From NCBI RefSeq assembly GCF_042610375.1, contig NZ_JBGJZL010000018.1, forward strand, positions 1 through 64,000: 64,000 nucleotides of DNA, read 5' to 3'. Source of the stretch: CTSoil-075 sp042610375 (GTDB lineage Bacteria; Bacillota; Negativicutes; DSM-13327). Shown in pieces: positions 15,867-25,900 of this stretch; the first letter of the stretch is position 1, and the number at the start of each line of letters is the position of its first letter. Below the pieces are notes generated by a model. That model saw only the letters and a program-made list of their open reading frames with translations, did no database searches and was not told the DNA's origin. The translations under genes and the position numbers were made by a program.

Positions 15867-17469
15867 TATATCCCTCCTTGCTCCAATAAGGCATAATCAC
15901 CTGAAAGACAGTTCCATGCCCCACTATTGAATTCACTGAAATTGTTCCACCTAATCGCTGTAAGCTTCGCTCAATCAAATATAAACCTCTACCTCGATCA
16001 TCTCCTTTAGTGGAGTACCCTTGTATGAAGATATTTTTTTTTATTTTTTCTTCAATTCCCGCCCCTGTATCACCAACCTCAATTGTTAAGATGTCACTAT
16101 CATAAGAAAAATCTACATGAATCTGTTTTACTGTGGAATTCTCGACTGCTTCTAACGCATTATTAATTAAATTTCCAACTATTGTGATTAATTCATGGAC
16201 GACTTCCGGCTCAGCTGGTTCTGGTACAAAACTACTCTCAGACAAGATCAGTTCTGCGCCATTTTCACGAACCAAACTTAATTTCCCCAATATAACTCCC
16301 GCTAAAACTGGATCTTTAATTTTTTTAACCACATAGCCAACTTCGACTTGATATTGATTGGCAATTTGACTCACATAACTAATCAACCGCTCATAATAAC
16401 CCATGCGTACCATACCAACAATAACATGCAGTTTATTCATAAATTCATGGGTTTGAGAGCGCAATGCCTCAGCATAAACTTGAACGCCTGTGAGTTTTTC
16501 CGCTAATTGTCGCATTTCCGTCTTATCACGGAAAGTAGAAATCGCACCTACAATTTCACCATCAACAATAATGGGAATACGGTTAGCTAAAATAATGATC
16601 CCATTTAAATCCTGTTCTTGGTCAAACTCTGCCTGCCCATTCATTAAAATATTTTGCATTCGAGTATTCGGTACATACTCATCGACTTTTTTTCCAATTG
16701 GATCATCCAAGATACCCACTTGGCGAAAAATCCGCATTGCTTCTTCATTAGCAACCGTGATATGAGAGCCTTTGTCAACTGCTAAAATTCCTTCTCTCAC
16801 GGTTTGCAACATTGCGCTACGTTCTTCAAAAATTTTTGCAATTGCAAAGGGCTCCAATCCAAACATACTTTTTTTAATATTTCGTGCCAACGCCAAAGAA
16901 CCAACGATGCCCACTAATAGCCCAAAACCAACGGCAACATAAATGGCAGCTCGACTATTATCGACTGCTGCTTGCACACTCTCACTCAAAATTCCAACAA
17001 GTACAACTCCGACTTGCTGACCATCAGAATCAAAAATCGGTGAAAATGCACGTAAAGAGATTCCTAATGAGCCTCTATTTATCGACATAGTTTCTTTTCC
17101 ATCAAAAGCAGGATTCACATCATCTTCTTCATAATGGGACCCAATCAAGGATGGATTAGGATGTGATTTTCGAGTTCGATTCATATCCATCACAGTAATA
17201 AATCGAACTTCACTAACACTCAGAACTTTATCAGTAAAAATTTGAATATCTCTTTCATCTCTTTTGCCACTTAAGGCTTCTATAATTGTAGGAGAATAGG
17301 CAATAATGCGAGCAATTTCAATGGATTTATCTGTGGCACTAATTCGTGCATTTTCAGAAATCTTATCGTTAATAATGATATCAGCAACTAGCAGAGCCAA
17401 GGCAACAACAATACAAGCAAATACAGCAATTTTCGTCTGAAGACTAAATAAAGGCTGATCTTTTCTCAA
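15859..17469 (-). CDS. Sensor histidine kinase of the CitA/DcuS family
   Basis: 536 residues from TTG 17469. Membrane helices near 14-34 and 175-197 frame a periplasmic sensor domain of about 140 residues (PASc/Cache-like, with RKSHPNPSLIG near 100-110, close to the conserved carboxylate-binding motif of DcuS and CitA). A cytoplasmic PAS domain (about 215-320) follows, then an SpoOB-type dimerisation helix with H341 (SQTHEFMNKLH) and a HATPase domain (NLINNALEAVE and GDTGAGIEE). It should sense citrate or C4-dicarboxylates in the periplasm. A hairpin terminator lies 62 bases upstream in the leader. Confidence 0.9.
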   Translation of the reverse strand: MRKDQPLFSLQTKIAVFACIVVALALLVADIIINDKISENARISATDKSIEIARIIAYSPTIIEALSGKRDERDIQIFTDKVLSVSEVRFITVMDMNRTRKSHPNPSLIGSHYEEDDVNPAFDGKETMSINRGSLGISLRAFSPIFDSDGQQVGVVLVGILSESVQAAVDNSRAAIYVAVGFGLLVGIVGSLALARNIKKSMFGLEPFAIAKIFEERSAMLQTVREGILAVDKGSHITVANEEAMRIFRQVGILDDPIGKKVDEYVPNTRMQNILMNGQAEFDQEQDLNGIIILANRIPIIVDGEIVGAISTFRDKTEMRQLAEKLTGVQVYAEALRSQTHEFMNKLHVIVGMVRMGYYERLISYVSQIANQYQVEVGYVVKKIKDPVLAGVILGKLSLVRENGAELILSESSFVPEPAEPEVVHELITIVGNLINNALEAVENSTVKQIHVDFSYDSDILTIEVGDTGAGIEEKIKKNIFIQGYSTKGDDRGRGLYLIERSLQRLGGTISVNSIVGHGTVFQVIMPYWSKEGYID

Positions 17470-17530
17470 ACTACCATCATCCTTTCCCTATCTCACACCT
17501 AATCCGTTCTTTGGATATCGTAAAAAACGC

Positions 17531-17564
17531 AAAAAAACAAAGTGAAGCCTTGTTGACAGACTCC
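17531..17564 (-). terminator. Terminator-like hairpin in the leader of the sensor kinase gene
   Basis: On the minus strand a 7-bp stem (GGAGTCT with AGGCTTC) and a 7-base loop are followed by ACTTTG and seven T. It lies inside the 422-base divergent gap, 62 bases before the kinase start, so it can only act on transcripts entering that gene. The rest of the gap is AT-rich and must hold both promoters; no clear boxes stand out. Confidence 0.55.
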
Positions 17565-17891
17565 ACCACAAAAATTTCTTTTGCCTTCTATAAAAATACA
17601 AAAGAAAATTTAACTCTATTCTTTTTTAATTATTATCTAAATTGTCATTATTTTTACTTTTATTTCTGTTGTTTAACTTCCATAAGGCTTCTTATAATTC
17701 CTGCTTTTAGTGTTTAGTTCTATAAAAAAATAATAATTTATTTAAATAGGAATATTTTTCCTAAAATACTGTATTTTTTTAAAAAAAGAAAGGTATTACG
17801 CAATTTTCTTCGAATTATTCGTAGAGTAAAGCATTAGCATTCACTGTACACGGTCTCTTTAACATAATTAAAATCATAGAGGAGAGTTATC

Positions 17892-19169
17892 ATGTTATCA
17901 AATCAAGCTTGGATTGCCTTAAGTCTATTCATTTTAGCTTATGGGGTTATTGTCTCAGAAAAAATTCACCGAACGAAAATCGCTCTTATCGGTGCCATCT
18001 GTATACTACTATTTAGAGTCATGCCCCAAGAAGAAGCCATTCGTTTGATTGATTTTAACACCATTGGTCTCTTAATTGGAATGATGATCATTGTTGCCAT
18101 TACGAGTAAAACGGGTCTCTTTCAATACATGGCAGTCAAAGCTGCTAAAGCCGTCGGAGGGGAGCCAGTTAAAATTTTGGTTGTTTTTTTCTGGTTAACT
18201 GCCCTCTGTTCTGCCCTTCTTGATAATGTAACAACAGTATTATTATTTACCAGCGTTACCTTCGCAATCAGTGATATTTTACAGCTTAATCCTATTCCTT
18301 TTCTAGTTGCAGAAATCATTGCATCCAATATTGGCGGAACTGCGACTTTGATCGGTGACCCTCCTAATATTATGATCGGAAGTGCAACAGGACTTGGATT
18401 TAATGATTTTATTATTAATTTGAGTATCCCTATTCTTACGATTACTATCGCAACTAATTTAATCCTGTATTGGCTGTACCGTAAGGATCTCAAAATTGCC
18501 GCTGAACAAAGACAACGAGTTATGACTTTGGATGAATCCTCATTTTTGATTGATTTACCTTTGATGAAAAAATGCATTGCAATTCTTTGCTTAACAATCC
18601 TTGGCTTCATGTTACACCAATTCCTTCACCTTGATTCTGCAACAGTTGCCATGTCAGGTGCCGCTCTGCTACTATTAATTGGTAAACTTGAACCTGAAGA
18701 AGTCTTTAAAGAAATCGAATGGAATACTATTTTCTTTTTCATTGGATTATTTGTTTTGGTAGGTGGTCTTGAAGTCACAGGAATTATTCATATGGTCGCA
18801 CAATGGGCGATGGATGTAACTCACGGTAATGTGATCATGATGCATTTTTTAATACTTTGGCTATCAGCAATTGGTTCAGCCTTTGTCGATAATATTCCCT
18901 TTGTTGCTACTATGATTCCTTTGATCAAATCAATGGGCGAAATCGGCAAGATGGATGTAACCTCGCTCTGGTGGACTTTATCTCTTGGTGCATGTTTGGG
19001 TGGAAACGGAACTCTCATCGGTGCTTCAGCCAATGTAGTCGTTTCAAGCCTAGCTGCAGCCCATGGACGGCCCATTTCCTTTATGGGCTACATGAAAATT
19101 GCTTTTCCTCTGATGATCTTATCGATCATTATTTCCAATATTTATATTTACTTTGCTTATTTATTATAA
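17892..19169 (+). CDS. ArsB/NhaD-superfamily ion or carboxylate transporter
   Basis: 425-residue polytopic protein of the ion transporter superfamily (ArsB/NhaD/SLC13-type, Pfam CitMHS-like). Typical repeats are visible: LLDNVTTVLLFTSVTF near 109-124, SNIGGTATLIGDPPN near 143-157 and, in the second half, SAFVDNIPFVATMIP and GGNGTLIGASAN. ATG 17892 follows GAGGAGA. It is transcribed away from a CitA/DcuS-type two-component system, so a carboxylate substrate is a reasonable guess. Homologues include sodium/proton antiporters and arsenite pumps, and the sequence alone does not decide between these. Confidence 0.8.
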   Translation: MLSNQAWIALSLFILAYGVIVSEKIHRTKIALIGAICILLFRVMPQEEAIRLIDFNTIGLLIGMMIIVAITSKTGLFQYMAVKAAKAVGGEPVKILVVFFWLTALCSALLDNVTTVLLFTSVTFAISDILQLNPIPFLVAEIIASNIGGTATLIGDPPNIMIGSATGLGFNDFIINLSIPILTITIATNLILYWLYRKDLKIAAEQRQRVMTLDESSFLIDLPLMKKCIAILCLTILGFMLHQFLHLDSATVAMSGAALLLLIGKLEPEEVFKEIEWNTIFFFIGLFVLVGGLEVTGIIHMVAQWAMDVTHGNVIMMHFLILWLSAIGSAFVDNIPFVATMIPLIKSMGEIGKMDVTSLWWTLSLGACLGGNGTLIGASANVVVSSLAAAHGRPISFMGYMKIAFPLMILSIIISNIYIYFAYLL

Positions 19170-19258
19170 AAATTACTTCTTAATTTTCATGGACAAAATA
19201 ATAAATTTACTTATACAATAGATTACAATGTGAAAAATGATCTGAAAGGTGGTTCTTT

Positions 19259-19726
19259 ATGAAAAAAACTGTAGCACATTCAGAAGTACATATTTCCAAA
19301 CTCATTAGTCCAAGTCCGAAATATCCAACAGGACGTGTACATGCAGGAGAAATTATGCAGCTTATGTATGATACTGCACGACAAGTTGCAACTAAACATG
19401 CTGGTACAAATGTGACAGCAATCCGTGTTGATGAGATGCTTTTTCTTCATCCCTTGCGTGTGGGAACTGTTCTTACTTGCCACGCCTATCTAACATTTAC
19501 TGGTAAAACATCTATGGATATTGAGGTCAATCTTTATGTAGAAGGTTTAGAGCCCTCAAAAGCGGCTCTTACATCTTACTTTACCATGGTTGCCTTAGAC
19601 GAACATCACCAACCAACTACAGTACCAGGATTAAAATTAACGACTGACTCCGAAAGAATTAAATTTGAACAAGGAAAACAACGCTATGCGTTACACCACA
19701 CCGTTGCAAAAAACATTCTTCTATGA
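19259..19726 (+). CDS. Hotdog-fold acyl-CoA thioesterase
   Basis: 155 residues, the usual length of YciA/BACH-type acyl-CoA hydrolases. The long hotdog helix region is GRVHAGEIMQLMYDTARQVATK (about residues 22-43), followed by the VDEMLFLHPLRVGTVLTC strand segment typical of this group. It hydrolyses acyl-CoA to the free acid and CoA; the chain length is unknown. AAAGGTGG precedes ATG 19259. It lies 89 bases behind the transporter gene and ends in a terminator, so the two may be co-transcribed. Confidence 0.82.
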   Translation: MKKTVAHSEVHISKLISPSPKYPTGRVHAGEIMQLMYDTARQVATKHAGTNVTAIRVDEMLFLHPLRVGTVLTCHAYLTFTGKTSMDIEVNLYVEGLEPSKAALTSYFTMVALDEHHQPTTVPGLKLTTDSERIKFEQGKQRYALHHTVAKNILL

Positions 19727-19779
19727 CTCTGATCCGAGACGTTTTGTAAAAATATGAAAAAATATAGTTGTTAAAAGAG

Positions 19780-19816
19780 AAATTGCCCTTACTATTGACG
19801 CAAGGGCAATTTTTTT
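19780..19816. terminator. Intrinsic terminator between convergent genes
   Basis: A 10-11-bp stem (AATTGCCCTT and its complement) with an 11-base loop and a T-run on the plus strand. It lies between the thioesterase gene (plus) and the diguanylate cyclase gene (minus) and may serve both. Confidence 0.8.
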
Positions 19817-19835
19817 ATTGATTCTTAGAAAAATT

Positions 19836-20873
19836 TCAGAAGAGATTATTCTCTACAGTCCAAGGGGTAACCCTATTTCTCCCTGCTATTTTACTTTGAT
19901 ACATAGCTTTATCTGCTTTTTTTAATAAATCGAATATCATATCACCATCTTCAGGGAAAGAAGAAACTCCTGCACTAAATGTAATTGTAGTTTCATGGTC
20001 TCCCTTTCCAATAAATGTTTTGTTTTCAATTATTCTTCTTAATTTATTAGCAAACTCTACTGCCTGTTTTTTATCTGTCTCTGGTGCAAGTATAACAAAT
20101 TCCTCTCCGCCAAACCTACCAATAGAATCTGATTTTCTACAGAATTTTTTTAACACTTGTGCAAAATCAAATAAAAGTTTATCTCCAAGTAAATGTCCAT
20201 GAGTATCATTAAAATGTTTAAAATTATCAATATCAATAAAAATAATACTCATTTCAGTCAAATGTCTTTTCGCTAAGGATAAATTTTTTTCAAATATAAC
20301 ATTTAAAGCATTCTTATTATAGATATGGGTAAGACAATCATGCATGGTTTGTTTTTGCAGTACATCAACTAATTTGAGAATTTTTATTGCTTCACAAACC
20401 TGTAAACCAAACATTTTGAGCAAAAATATTTCTTGAGTAGAAAATGGATCGACTTTTTTCCTTGCAACAGTGATACATCCTGTACTCATCTCTTTCCCTT
20501 TCAGTGGAACGCTGACAACAGATCGTATACCCTCTTCACGAAAAATTGCCCTGTTATTACAATCCATCACTCGAGTAATATCAGCATGTACAAAGGGTTT
20601 ACTATCAGCTACCACATGACCAATAATTCCCTCACCAAGTTGGATCGAAGACTTGGATAGATAGATTTCAGAAAGTCCATACGCCCTAATAATTTTAAGT
20701 TTTCCACTTTCTATATCAAAATCTCTTATAGCAACAGCATCAGCATTTGTGATAAGAATCGTCGTTTGAATAATATAATCTAAAATATCATCCATCTCAA
20801 TACCGTCGACTAACCGTTGTGAAATAAAAAACATTTTTTCTAAAGTTTCATCACTAGGTAGGACTGAAAACAT
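19836..20873 (-). CDS. GAF-GGDEF diguanylate cyclase
   Basis: 345 residues. The GAF sensor domain covers about 18-168 and the GGDEF domain about 172-340. The active site is GGEEF at 255-259. An intact RxxD inhibitory site (RKSD, 246-249) lies five residues before it, which predicts product inhibition. The enzyme makes cyclic di-GMP from two GTP in the cytoplasm; no membrane helices are visible. ATG 20873 follows GAGGTG. A c-di-GMP-I riboswitch with terminator and a small open frame lie upstream on the same strand, so the cyclase is probably part of a c-di-GMP feedback circuit at both enzyme and transcript level. Confidence 0.92.
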   Translation of the reverse strand: MFSVLPSDETLEKMFFISQRLVDGIEMDDILDYIIQTTILITNADAVAIRDFDIESGKLKIIRAYGLSEIYLSKSSIQLGEGIIGHVVADSKPFVHADITRVMDCNNRAIFREEGIRSVVSVPLKGKEMSTGCITVARKKVDPFSTQEIFLLKMFGLQVCEAIKILKLVDVLQKQTMHDCLTHIYNKNALNVIFEKNLSLAKRHLTEMSIIFIDIDNFKHFNDTHGHLLGDKLLFDFAQVLKKFCRKSDSIGRFGGEEFVILAPETDKKQAVEFANKLRRIIENKTFIGKGDHETTITFSAGVSSFPEDGDMIFDLLKKADKAMYQSKIAGRNRVTPWTVENNLF

Positions 20874-20912
20874 CTCTACACCTCATACATTCTGATTTTA
20901 GCGACCAAAATT

Positions 20913-21053
20913 TTAATTATTTTCTTCTTCACCATTTTCTAAATTTTCCCTATTAATAATTTCAATTTCTTTGTAAAGCTCAAAAACATCGCAAATTAAC
21001 TCATCTATTTCCATTTCATTGATATGATCTTCAGCTTCTTCTTGCTCGTTAAT
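20913..21053 (-). CDS. Possible small acidic protein between riboswitch and cyclase gene
   Basis: An open frame of 46 codons ends at TAA 20913. It is rich in Glu, Asp and Asn (NEQEEAEDHINEMEIDELIC near its start). GAGGGGG with a 6-base spacer points to an ATT codon at 21053 as start; the first ATG is codon 14 (21014) without a good ribosome binding site. It follows the riboswitch terminator immediately and precedes the cyclase gene by about 40 bases. The placement and acidic, helix-like composition suggest a real gene, but the unusual start keeps confidence low. Confidence 0.35.
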   Translation of the reverse strand: MNEQEEAEDHINEMEIDELICDVFELYKEIEIINRENLENGEEENN

Positions 21054-21067
21054 AAAAAATCCCCCTC

Positions 21068-21110
21068 AAAAAAAAAACTACCAGGCACATCAAATCATGA
21101 TGCAACCTGG
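21068..21110 (-). terminator. Riboswitch expression-platform terminator
   Basis: On the minus strand CCAGG..CATCA pairs with TGATG..CCTGG and is followed by ten T (21077-21068). The 5' arm (CCAGGTTGC) is also the 3' part of the c-di-GMP aptamer, so aptamer and terminator compete. Confidence 0.8.
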
Positions 21111-21180
21111 CAGTCATAGAATCATACTATCGTTAGACCCAAGGCTTTGCGTCCCTGCCTTTCGGAAGGTTTGCTTATAA
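21098..21180 (-). promoter_or_regulatory. Cyclic di-GMP-I (GEMM-I) riboswitch aptamer
   Basis: On the minus strand the conserved blocks appear in order: AAGCAAACC, the tetraloop-bearing stem CTTCCGAAAGG, GGGACGCAAAGCC, GGGTCTAA, and the closing TGCCAGGTTGC. These are the core nucleotides of the GEMM-I aptamer, including the GNRA-type tetraloop and its receptor. It lies about 225 bases upstream of the GAF-GGDEF cyclase gene. Because its 3' strand is shared with the terminator, ligand binding would favour read-through (an ON switch); that direction is inferred. Confidence 0.88.
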
Positions 21181-21327
21181 TTCAATTTTATAAGTATCAA
21201 AAATACTTCTTATTGGACTTTATTAAGTATAATTCAATATCCAACTATATTCTATTATCCCTGTAAGCTAATTTTTTAGCGAAAACATAAGAAATCTTTA
21301 TCCTCAAACAAAATTTACCATTACTTT

Positions 21328-22641
21328 TTAATGTTTTTTTATAAATTGACTAATACTATATAATTTTAATGCCACTGCAAGAGCTAAACGTGTCTCGAAT
21401 AAATCAATCGATACTCCTAAGATTTTTTCAATACGTTGTTTGCGAAAAATCACTGTTTTAGGATGGAGAAACATTTTTTCTGCTACTCTTTTCAAAGTTG
21501 AACTTTTTAAAATTTCATCCAAGGTAATTAGAAAATTTGTCCCCTTATCTTGATCATAACTGATGAGTTTACCAAGTTGTTCTCGTATAAATTCATCCGA
21601 ACTTTCATTTCCTATACTTCGAACGAGAAGCTGTAGAATCCCCAAATCTTTATAATGATAGGTCCCTTCTAATTTCTTACCATGGCATTGGGCTGCAACG
21701 GTAGCACTCCATGCTTGCCAATAAGCTTTACGAAAACTATCAAAACCCCTTTGTACGCTACTAATTCCAACCATAACTTGTAACTGAGGATTATTTTTTT
21801 TGATTTTTTCTAGTAAAAAATCAGCAAAAAAAAGACTACGTTCTTCATTTTCTTCCTGCTTTTCAATATAATGATAGATAATCCCTATATTATTTTTACA
21901 CTCCCAGACAACATACTCTTTACTCTCACTCAATATTTCTATTATAAAATTTTTTTCTTTTTCGTTATCAACGAAGCTTTCACTCACTAATAAACAACAA
22001 AATAATGGACGTGAAAGGTCAATGCCCAACTTTTTCATGGAACGGCTGACAATTTCATTGACCTGTATACTTCCTGTGATAATATCATTTAAAAAATCAC
22101 TTCTACGTCTTAATTCATAGAGAAAATTTAATACATTCTCAGCCTGTTTACGATCAGTAATATCATGCAACGTACCTAAAGTACCTATTATGTTTTCCTC
22201 TTTATCCATCCTAGGTCGCATATAGATCTGTGCCCACCGCAATTCACCTTTTCTAGTGCAATAACGAATTTCATAACGACAATATTTTTTGTCTCCTCGT
22301 ATGACAGCTAAGAACTGTTTTTGCTGAAAATCTCGATCATCTGAACTTATATAATTCAAAAAGTATTTTCCTAAACTTTCTTCGCGACTAAAACCTGTAA
22401 GTTTCGTCCAAGTAGGGGTTAAAAAAGTCCATAATCCATTTTTATCAGTCTGAAAGATAACACCTTTCATATTATCAATAATGGCCTTGTATTTTTTCTC
22501 TATATGTACAAGTTTACTTTCAAGATTATTGATATGTAGTACTAATTTGTTCTTAGACTCTCGACAATTACTTTTAATCTCTTCACTACATGTGATGCCA
22601 CATTCAAAATCTTTACTAATTTGTTTTCCCCTATTATCCAA
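21328..22641 (-). CDS. PAS-domain transcriptional regulator with CdaR/PucR-type helix-turn-helix
   Basis: 437 residues from TTG 22641, with AAGGAG upstream; the nearby ATG frame stops at once. An N-terminal coiled coil (about 25-52) leads into a PAS domain plus PAC motif (about 53-170, GVIFQTDKNGLWTFLTPTWTKLTGF). A central region (about 195-330) resembles the GGDEF-like domain of CdaR/PucR regulators. The C-terminus (about 365-430, LDEILKSSTLKRVAEKMFLHPKTVIFRKQRI) is a PucR-type helix-turn-helix. It is cytoplasmic, probably sensing a small molecule or redox state through PAS. It lies downstream of the RND operon, but strong terminators between them argue against one transcript. Confidence 0.8.
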   Translation of the reverse strand: MDNRGKQISKDFECGITCSEEIKSNCRESKNKLVLHINNLESKLVHIEKKYKAIIDNMKGVIFQTDKNGLWTFLTPTWTKLTGFSREESLGKYFLNYISSDDRDFQQKQFLAVIRGDKKYCRYEIRYCTRKGELRWAQIYMRPRMDKEENIIGTLGTLHDITDRKQAENVLNFLYELRRRSDFLNDIITGSIQVNEIVSRSMKKLGIDLSRPLFCCLLVSESFVDNEKEKNFIIEILSESKEYVVWECKNNIGIIYHYIEKQEENEERSLFFADFLLEKIKKNNPQLQVMVGISSVQRGFDSFRKAYWQAWSATVAAQCHGKKLEGTYHYKDLGILQLLVRSIGNESSDEFIREQLGKLISYDQDKGTNFLITLDEILKSSTLKRVAEKMFLHPKTVIFRKQRIEKILGVSIDLFETRLALAVALKLYSISQFIKKH

Positions 22642-22818
22642 AAGGCATCTCTCCTTCTGAGTTGTTAGCGATACTGAATTAACTACTCTTACCAGAAATT
22701 ATGAATTAATCTTATTTCTTCTTTTACTTAAAATACATACTCTTTCATTGCTTATGATATTATACTACTATCTGGTAAAATTCCATAGCTTTTGCCACTA
22801 TGTCTTGATAAAAAATTA

Positions 22819-22880
22819 AGAAAAGACTTGGCTTGTGCCAAGTCTTCAGACGCAGGCAGAAGCCTTAGCCGTTCTTACTT
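22819..22880 (-). repeat. Structured repeat element, copy 2 (after the RND operon)
   Basis: A roughly 62-base element closely related to 27436-27499, in the same orientation. On the minus strand it reads AAGTAAGAAC, then a GGCTAAG..CTTGGC outer helix enclosing CTTC/GAAG, then a terminator hairpin GACTTGGC-loop-GCCAAGTC with a T-rich tail. The outer helix and the terminator share CTTGGC, so they are mutually exclusive. Confidence 0.65.
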
Positions 22881-22951
22881 GTAATCGAGAAAGTGTTATA
22901 CTTTCTGATTACGTAAAGAAAGGCGAGGTAATCGCTACCTCGCCTTTCTTT
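22881..22951 (-). terminator. Terminator of the RND efflux operon and adjoining hairpin
   Basis: A 16-bp perfect stem (AAAGAAAGGCGAGGTA and its complement, 22915-22951) begins 43 bases past the pump stop and is a strong terminator. It is followed at once by another hairpin at 22881-22912 (GTAATC..GATTAC with an inner AGAAAGT/ACTTTCT stem). Confidence 0.8.
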
Positions 22952-22993
22952 AGTTTGTAATTAATAGTTTACTCTTTTTAAAATAATAATAAT

Positions 22994-25900
22994 CTACAAA
23001 GTTTTTGTATGTTTCACGCGATAGTTCTTAATCATTCCCACTCCATTTTCAATTAGAACGAAAAGAACTGGGATTAAAAAGATTCCAAGAGTTGTCGCTG
23101 CTAGCATACCACCTACAACCGCTGTCCCCATGGAATTTCTCGCACCGGCACCAGCGCCAGTAGCAATAACCAGAGGCAAACATCCAATAATAAAGGCTAG
23201 TGACGTCATTATGATTGGACGCAAGCGTAATTTAGCCGCTTCAATGGCTGCCGAGACTGGATCCATTCCTCTATCTACCCTAACTTTCGCATATTCTACA
23301 ATTAGAATAGCATTTTTAGCTGCTAATCCAATCAGCATAACCATACCAATTTGCATGTAAACATCATTTTGTAAATTACGTACATATTGGAACAAGAATG
23401 CACCGAATATCCCCGTCGGAACTGATAAGAGAACAGCAAATGGAATACCAAAACTCTCGTAAAGAGCTGCCAAACATAAGAATACAAATAACAAAGCAAA
23501 ACCAAAGACAAAAGGAGCACGGCCTGCTGATATTTTTTCCTCACGACTCTGATCAGCCCACTCATAACTAAAATCAGTTGGCAAGGTTTGTGCTGCCACT
23601 TCTTCGAGGGCCGCTAAAGCTTGCCCTGAGCTATAGCCAGGTGCTTGGTTACCACCTACCTGAATGGCTCTATATCCATTATATCGTTTAATAACTGGCG
23701 GAGCCGTAATTGTTTGTGGTTTTAATAAAGTATTGAGTGGTATCATGGCTCCCGAAGAACTACGAACGAAGAAGAAACGTGTATCTTCTACATCATTACG
23801 AAATTTTTCATCCGCCTGCATGACGACTTTATAGGTTCTACCAAAACGGTTAAAATCATTGACCTGCACACCGCCAAGGAAAGTCTGTAAAGCAGTAAAT
23901 ACGTCTTTTACTGGAACACCTAACTGCTCTGCCTTCTCTCGGTCTACGTCAAAACGATAACCAGGAGTATCAATGCCAAAGGTAGAATAAATCATACCAA
24001 TTTCTGGACGTTTACGAGCAGCAGCCATAAATTCCTTAGAAATTTTATCCATCTGTTCAATGGTATTGCCGCCTTTATCTTCGATCATTAAGGTAAAGCC
24101 ACCTACGGTACCAATACCCGGTAATGAAGGAGCATTAAAGGAAACGACTCTGGCTTCTGGAACATGAGAACCATTCATCAGAACTTTCATAACTTGATCT
24201 TGAACACCAAGTCCAGGGGCCATACGTTCATCCCAAGAATCAAGTCTTGTGAAAATAATCGCTGAATTAGCTTTTGCTGCACCAGCTAAAATATCATAAC
24301 CTTGTACGATAATCGCATCTGTTACCCCTGGCTGTTTACGTATATCGTCTGCAATTTTATTAGCTACATTCGCAGTACGATTCGCACTTGCCGCCTCTGG
24401 TAAGCTGATACTTGAAATAAAGTACCCTTGGTCCTCACTTGGCACAAAAGAAGATGGTACAAGTTGAAATAGTTTACCAGTGACAAGTAATAAAACTGCT
24501 AAAAATACAACACCTAGAGCAGACCGTTTAATAAACTTTGCCAAACCTTTACCGTATCGCTCTACCGTTGCCTCAAATAGATCATTAAATTTGTTAAAGA
24601 ATGTTTCTAAGATACCTGAATGAGCATTTGGATCATGAGGCTTTAAGACCAATGCACAAAGAGCTGGCGTTAAGGACAAAGCCACAATAGCCGATAAAGC
24701 CATTGATACTGCAATTGTTAAGGCGAACTGTTTGTATAAAACACCTGTTGTTCCACCAAAAAAGGCTACAGGAATAAATACAGATGCTAGTACAAAGGCA
24801 ATCGCAACAACTGGGCCAGATACTTCACTCATGGCCAACTTAGTTGCATCTTTCGGACTCATACCATTATAGCGCATGTGATGTTCTACTGCTTCAATTA
24901 CAATAATCGCATCATCAACTACGAGTCCAATGGCCAAAACCATCGCGAAAAGAGTTAGGGTATTAATTGAGAACCCCATCACCATAAATGCACCAAAAGT
25001 TCCGATTAAGGAAACTGGAATAGCCAGCATAGGGATGAGAGTTGCACGCCAACTTTGTAAAAACAAAAATACAACTAATAATACTAATAGTAGTGCTTCT
25101 GCAAAAGTTTTAGCAACTTCTTTCATGGATTCTCGTACAAATTTCGTATTATCAACGACTGAAAAATAAGAAACATCTGAAGGGAATTTTTTTGATGCTT
25201 CTTCCAATGCTTGCTGTACCTTGGTAATCGTTTCTAAGGCATTGGCATCTGTGGTCAGCTGAACTGCAAATGCAACTGCTTGATCACCATTAAGGAAAGC
25301 TTGAAAGCCATAGTCTTTGCCACCCATCTCAACTGTGGCTATATCTTTTAGACGAATAAAGTTATTATCCTTGGAACTAATAATGATATTTTCAAATTCA
25401 CTTGGTTCGGTCAAACGACCTTGTACCCGTGCGGAATATTGAAATTCTTGCTGAGCAGCCGTTGGTCTTTGACCAATGGTTCCTGCTGGCGCCTGGACAT
25501 TTTGTGTCGTAATGGCATTAGAGACATCACTCCCTGTCAGTCCTAACTGAGCCATTTTGTCAGGATGCAGCCAGATTCTCATGCCATAATCGGCACCATA
25601 TTCCATAATATTACCGACACCCTTGATTCTTTTCAAATCTTCAACAAGGTAAATACTACCATAGTTCTTTAGAAAAGTACTATCATAAGTCCCTTTCGGA
25701 GAGGATAGAGTAAAAATCAACGAATTATCAGGAGAAACCTTACGAGTCGTAAGACCCGCTGTAGTAACTTCTGTAGGAAGGGATGCATTAGCTTGCGCTA
25801 CCCGATTTTGAGTTTGTACAGTTGCCATATCAGCATTCTTACTTAAATCAAACTTTGCCGTCAAAGTGTAAGAACCTGAATCGGAGCTAGTGGAAGTCAT

